A DNA stretch of 64,000 nucleotides from Orbilia blumenaviensis (taxonomy: Eukaryota > Ascomycota > Orbiliomycetes > Orbiliales > Orbiliaceae), in NCBI GenBank assembly GCA_036872755.1, contig JAVHNS010000014.1, positions 1,298,602-1,362,601 on the forward strand, written 5' to 3'. Positions 63,701 to 64,000 of the stretch are shown here, one piece after another. The notes under the pieces are model-generated. The model saw only the letters and a program-made list of their open reading frames with translations. It had not been told where the DNA came from and ran no database searches. How positions within the stretch are numbered: position 1 is the stretch's first letter; every line of letters begins with the position of its first letter. A program made the translations under genes and the position numbers.

Positions 63701-64000
63701 TTTCTTAATTTCTATTATTTATTTAATTTGTTTAAATTATATTATATTATTTTTAATTTAAAATAAATTTATTTCTGGATATAAAATTTTATATAATCTC
63801 TTATACTTAATAGGAGATTAAGTTTTGATTTTCTTATTAACAAATCCAAATATAGTTAACAATAATTAGTAGTATTAGTTTTAATTTTATTAGGTATTGA
63901 TTTTTAACTATTTTATTATTTATTTTATAAATAATATTAAATAGTTTGGTTTGGAGAGTTTTGAGTTTTTTTAATTATTTTATATATTTTTTTTTTAAAA
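60799..64000. other. AT-rich sequence to the window end, no recognised gene
   Basis: Almost pure A+T. 63760-63900 is a little less mutated (TAATAGGAGATTAAG) and may be the edge of another transposon. The only longer frames are Ile/Leu/Phe-rich low-complexity. Confidence 0.5.

Noticed and set aside
8400..64000. Mitochondrial origin of the AT-rich sequence
   Set aside because: No mitochondrial genes or rRNA are seen. LTRs, RIP-type transitions and direct continuity with nuclear genes point to a nuclear AT isochore.

Overview
The window comes from the nuclear genome of a filamentous ascomycete (Pezizomycotina). The evidence is short GT-AG introns of 54-93 bp with CTAAC/CTGAC-type branch sites, five housekeeping genes with fungal-type sequences, and a sharp change from ordinary base composition (about 1-8.2 kb) to an extremely A+T-rich tract (about 8.4-64 kb). 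In that tract the transposon copies differ almost only by C-to-T and G-to-A changes, the signature of repeat-induced point mutation (RIP). I cannot name the species. The gene-island/AT-isochore pattern fits several Leotiomycetes and Dothideomycetes.

Gene island (1-8.2 kb), left to right: a Golgi coiled-coil protein of the Rud3/GRIP type (minus strand, cut by the window edge), PEX19 (minus), UBC9 (plus, divergent from PEX19), RPS23 (minus, convergent with UBC9) and MPP10 (minus, directly upstream of RPS23). I rebuilt the exon structures by hand. PEX19 has a small last exon ending in a farnesylation CaaX box, UBC9 has a 24-nt internal exon, and RPS23 has an 8-nt first exon. RPS23 and MPP10 both serve small ribosomal subunit production. 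The other genes serve unrelated jobs (peroxisome biogenesis, SUMO conjugation, Golgi tethering).

AT isochore (8.2-64 kb): no intact cellular gene is visible. It is a layered graveyard of mobile elements. (1) A 14.8-kb compound Ty3/Gypsy element at 10658-25449 has three LTRs in the same orientation and decayed gag-pol in both internal regions, and the outer flanks match as a 5-bp duplication. (2) Five full copies of a Helitron/Helentron-like non-autonomous family, called Y here, lie at 9.3, 28.5, 36.0, 40.2 and 44.1 kb, with related fragments near 8.3-8.6 kb. They share a 5' end TGCCCGACTGC, a 3' inverted match followed by a GC-rich palindrome and CTAG, central A+T microsatellites, and an insertion point between A and T shown by empty sites. 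(3) Three copies of an unclassified family, ZX, start with a GCGAA-rich hairpin. Two are head to tail, and one of them has had an internal 1.9-kb segment inverted between two inverted Y copies. (4) Three copies of family W, ending in CTCTTGAG/CTCAAGAG (two intact copies flanked by TA), are filled with 9-, 11-, 12- and 39-bp minisatellites. (5) A putative 9.8-kb element at 48.3-58.0 kb carries GCTGGGAAGC repeats near both ends, and several LTR-like scraps are scattered elsewhere.

The most unusual signals are the Y family with its RIP-resistant termini, the inversion between two Y copies, and a palindromic CACGTG/TGACGTCA module shared by the otherwise unrelated Y and W families. Base composition and identities were judged by eye, not computed.
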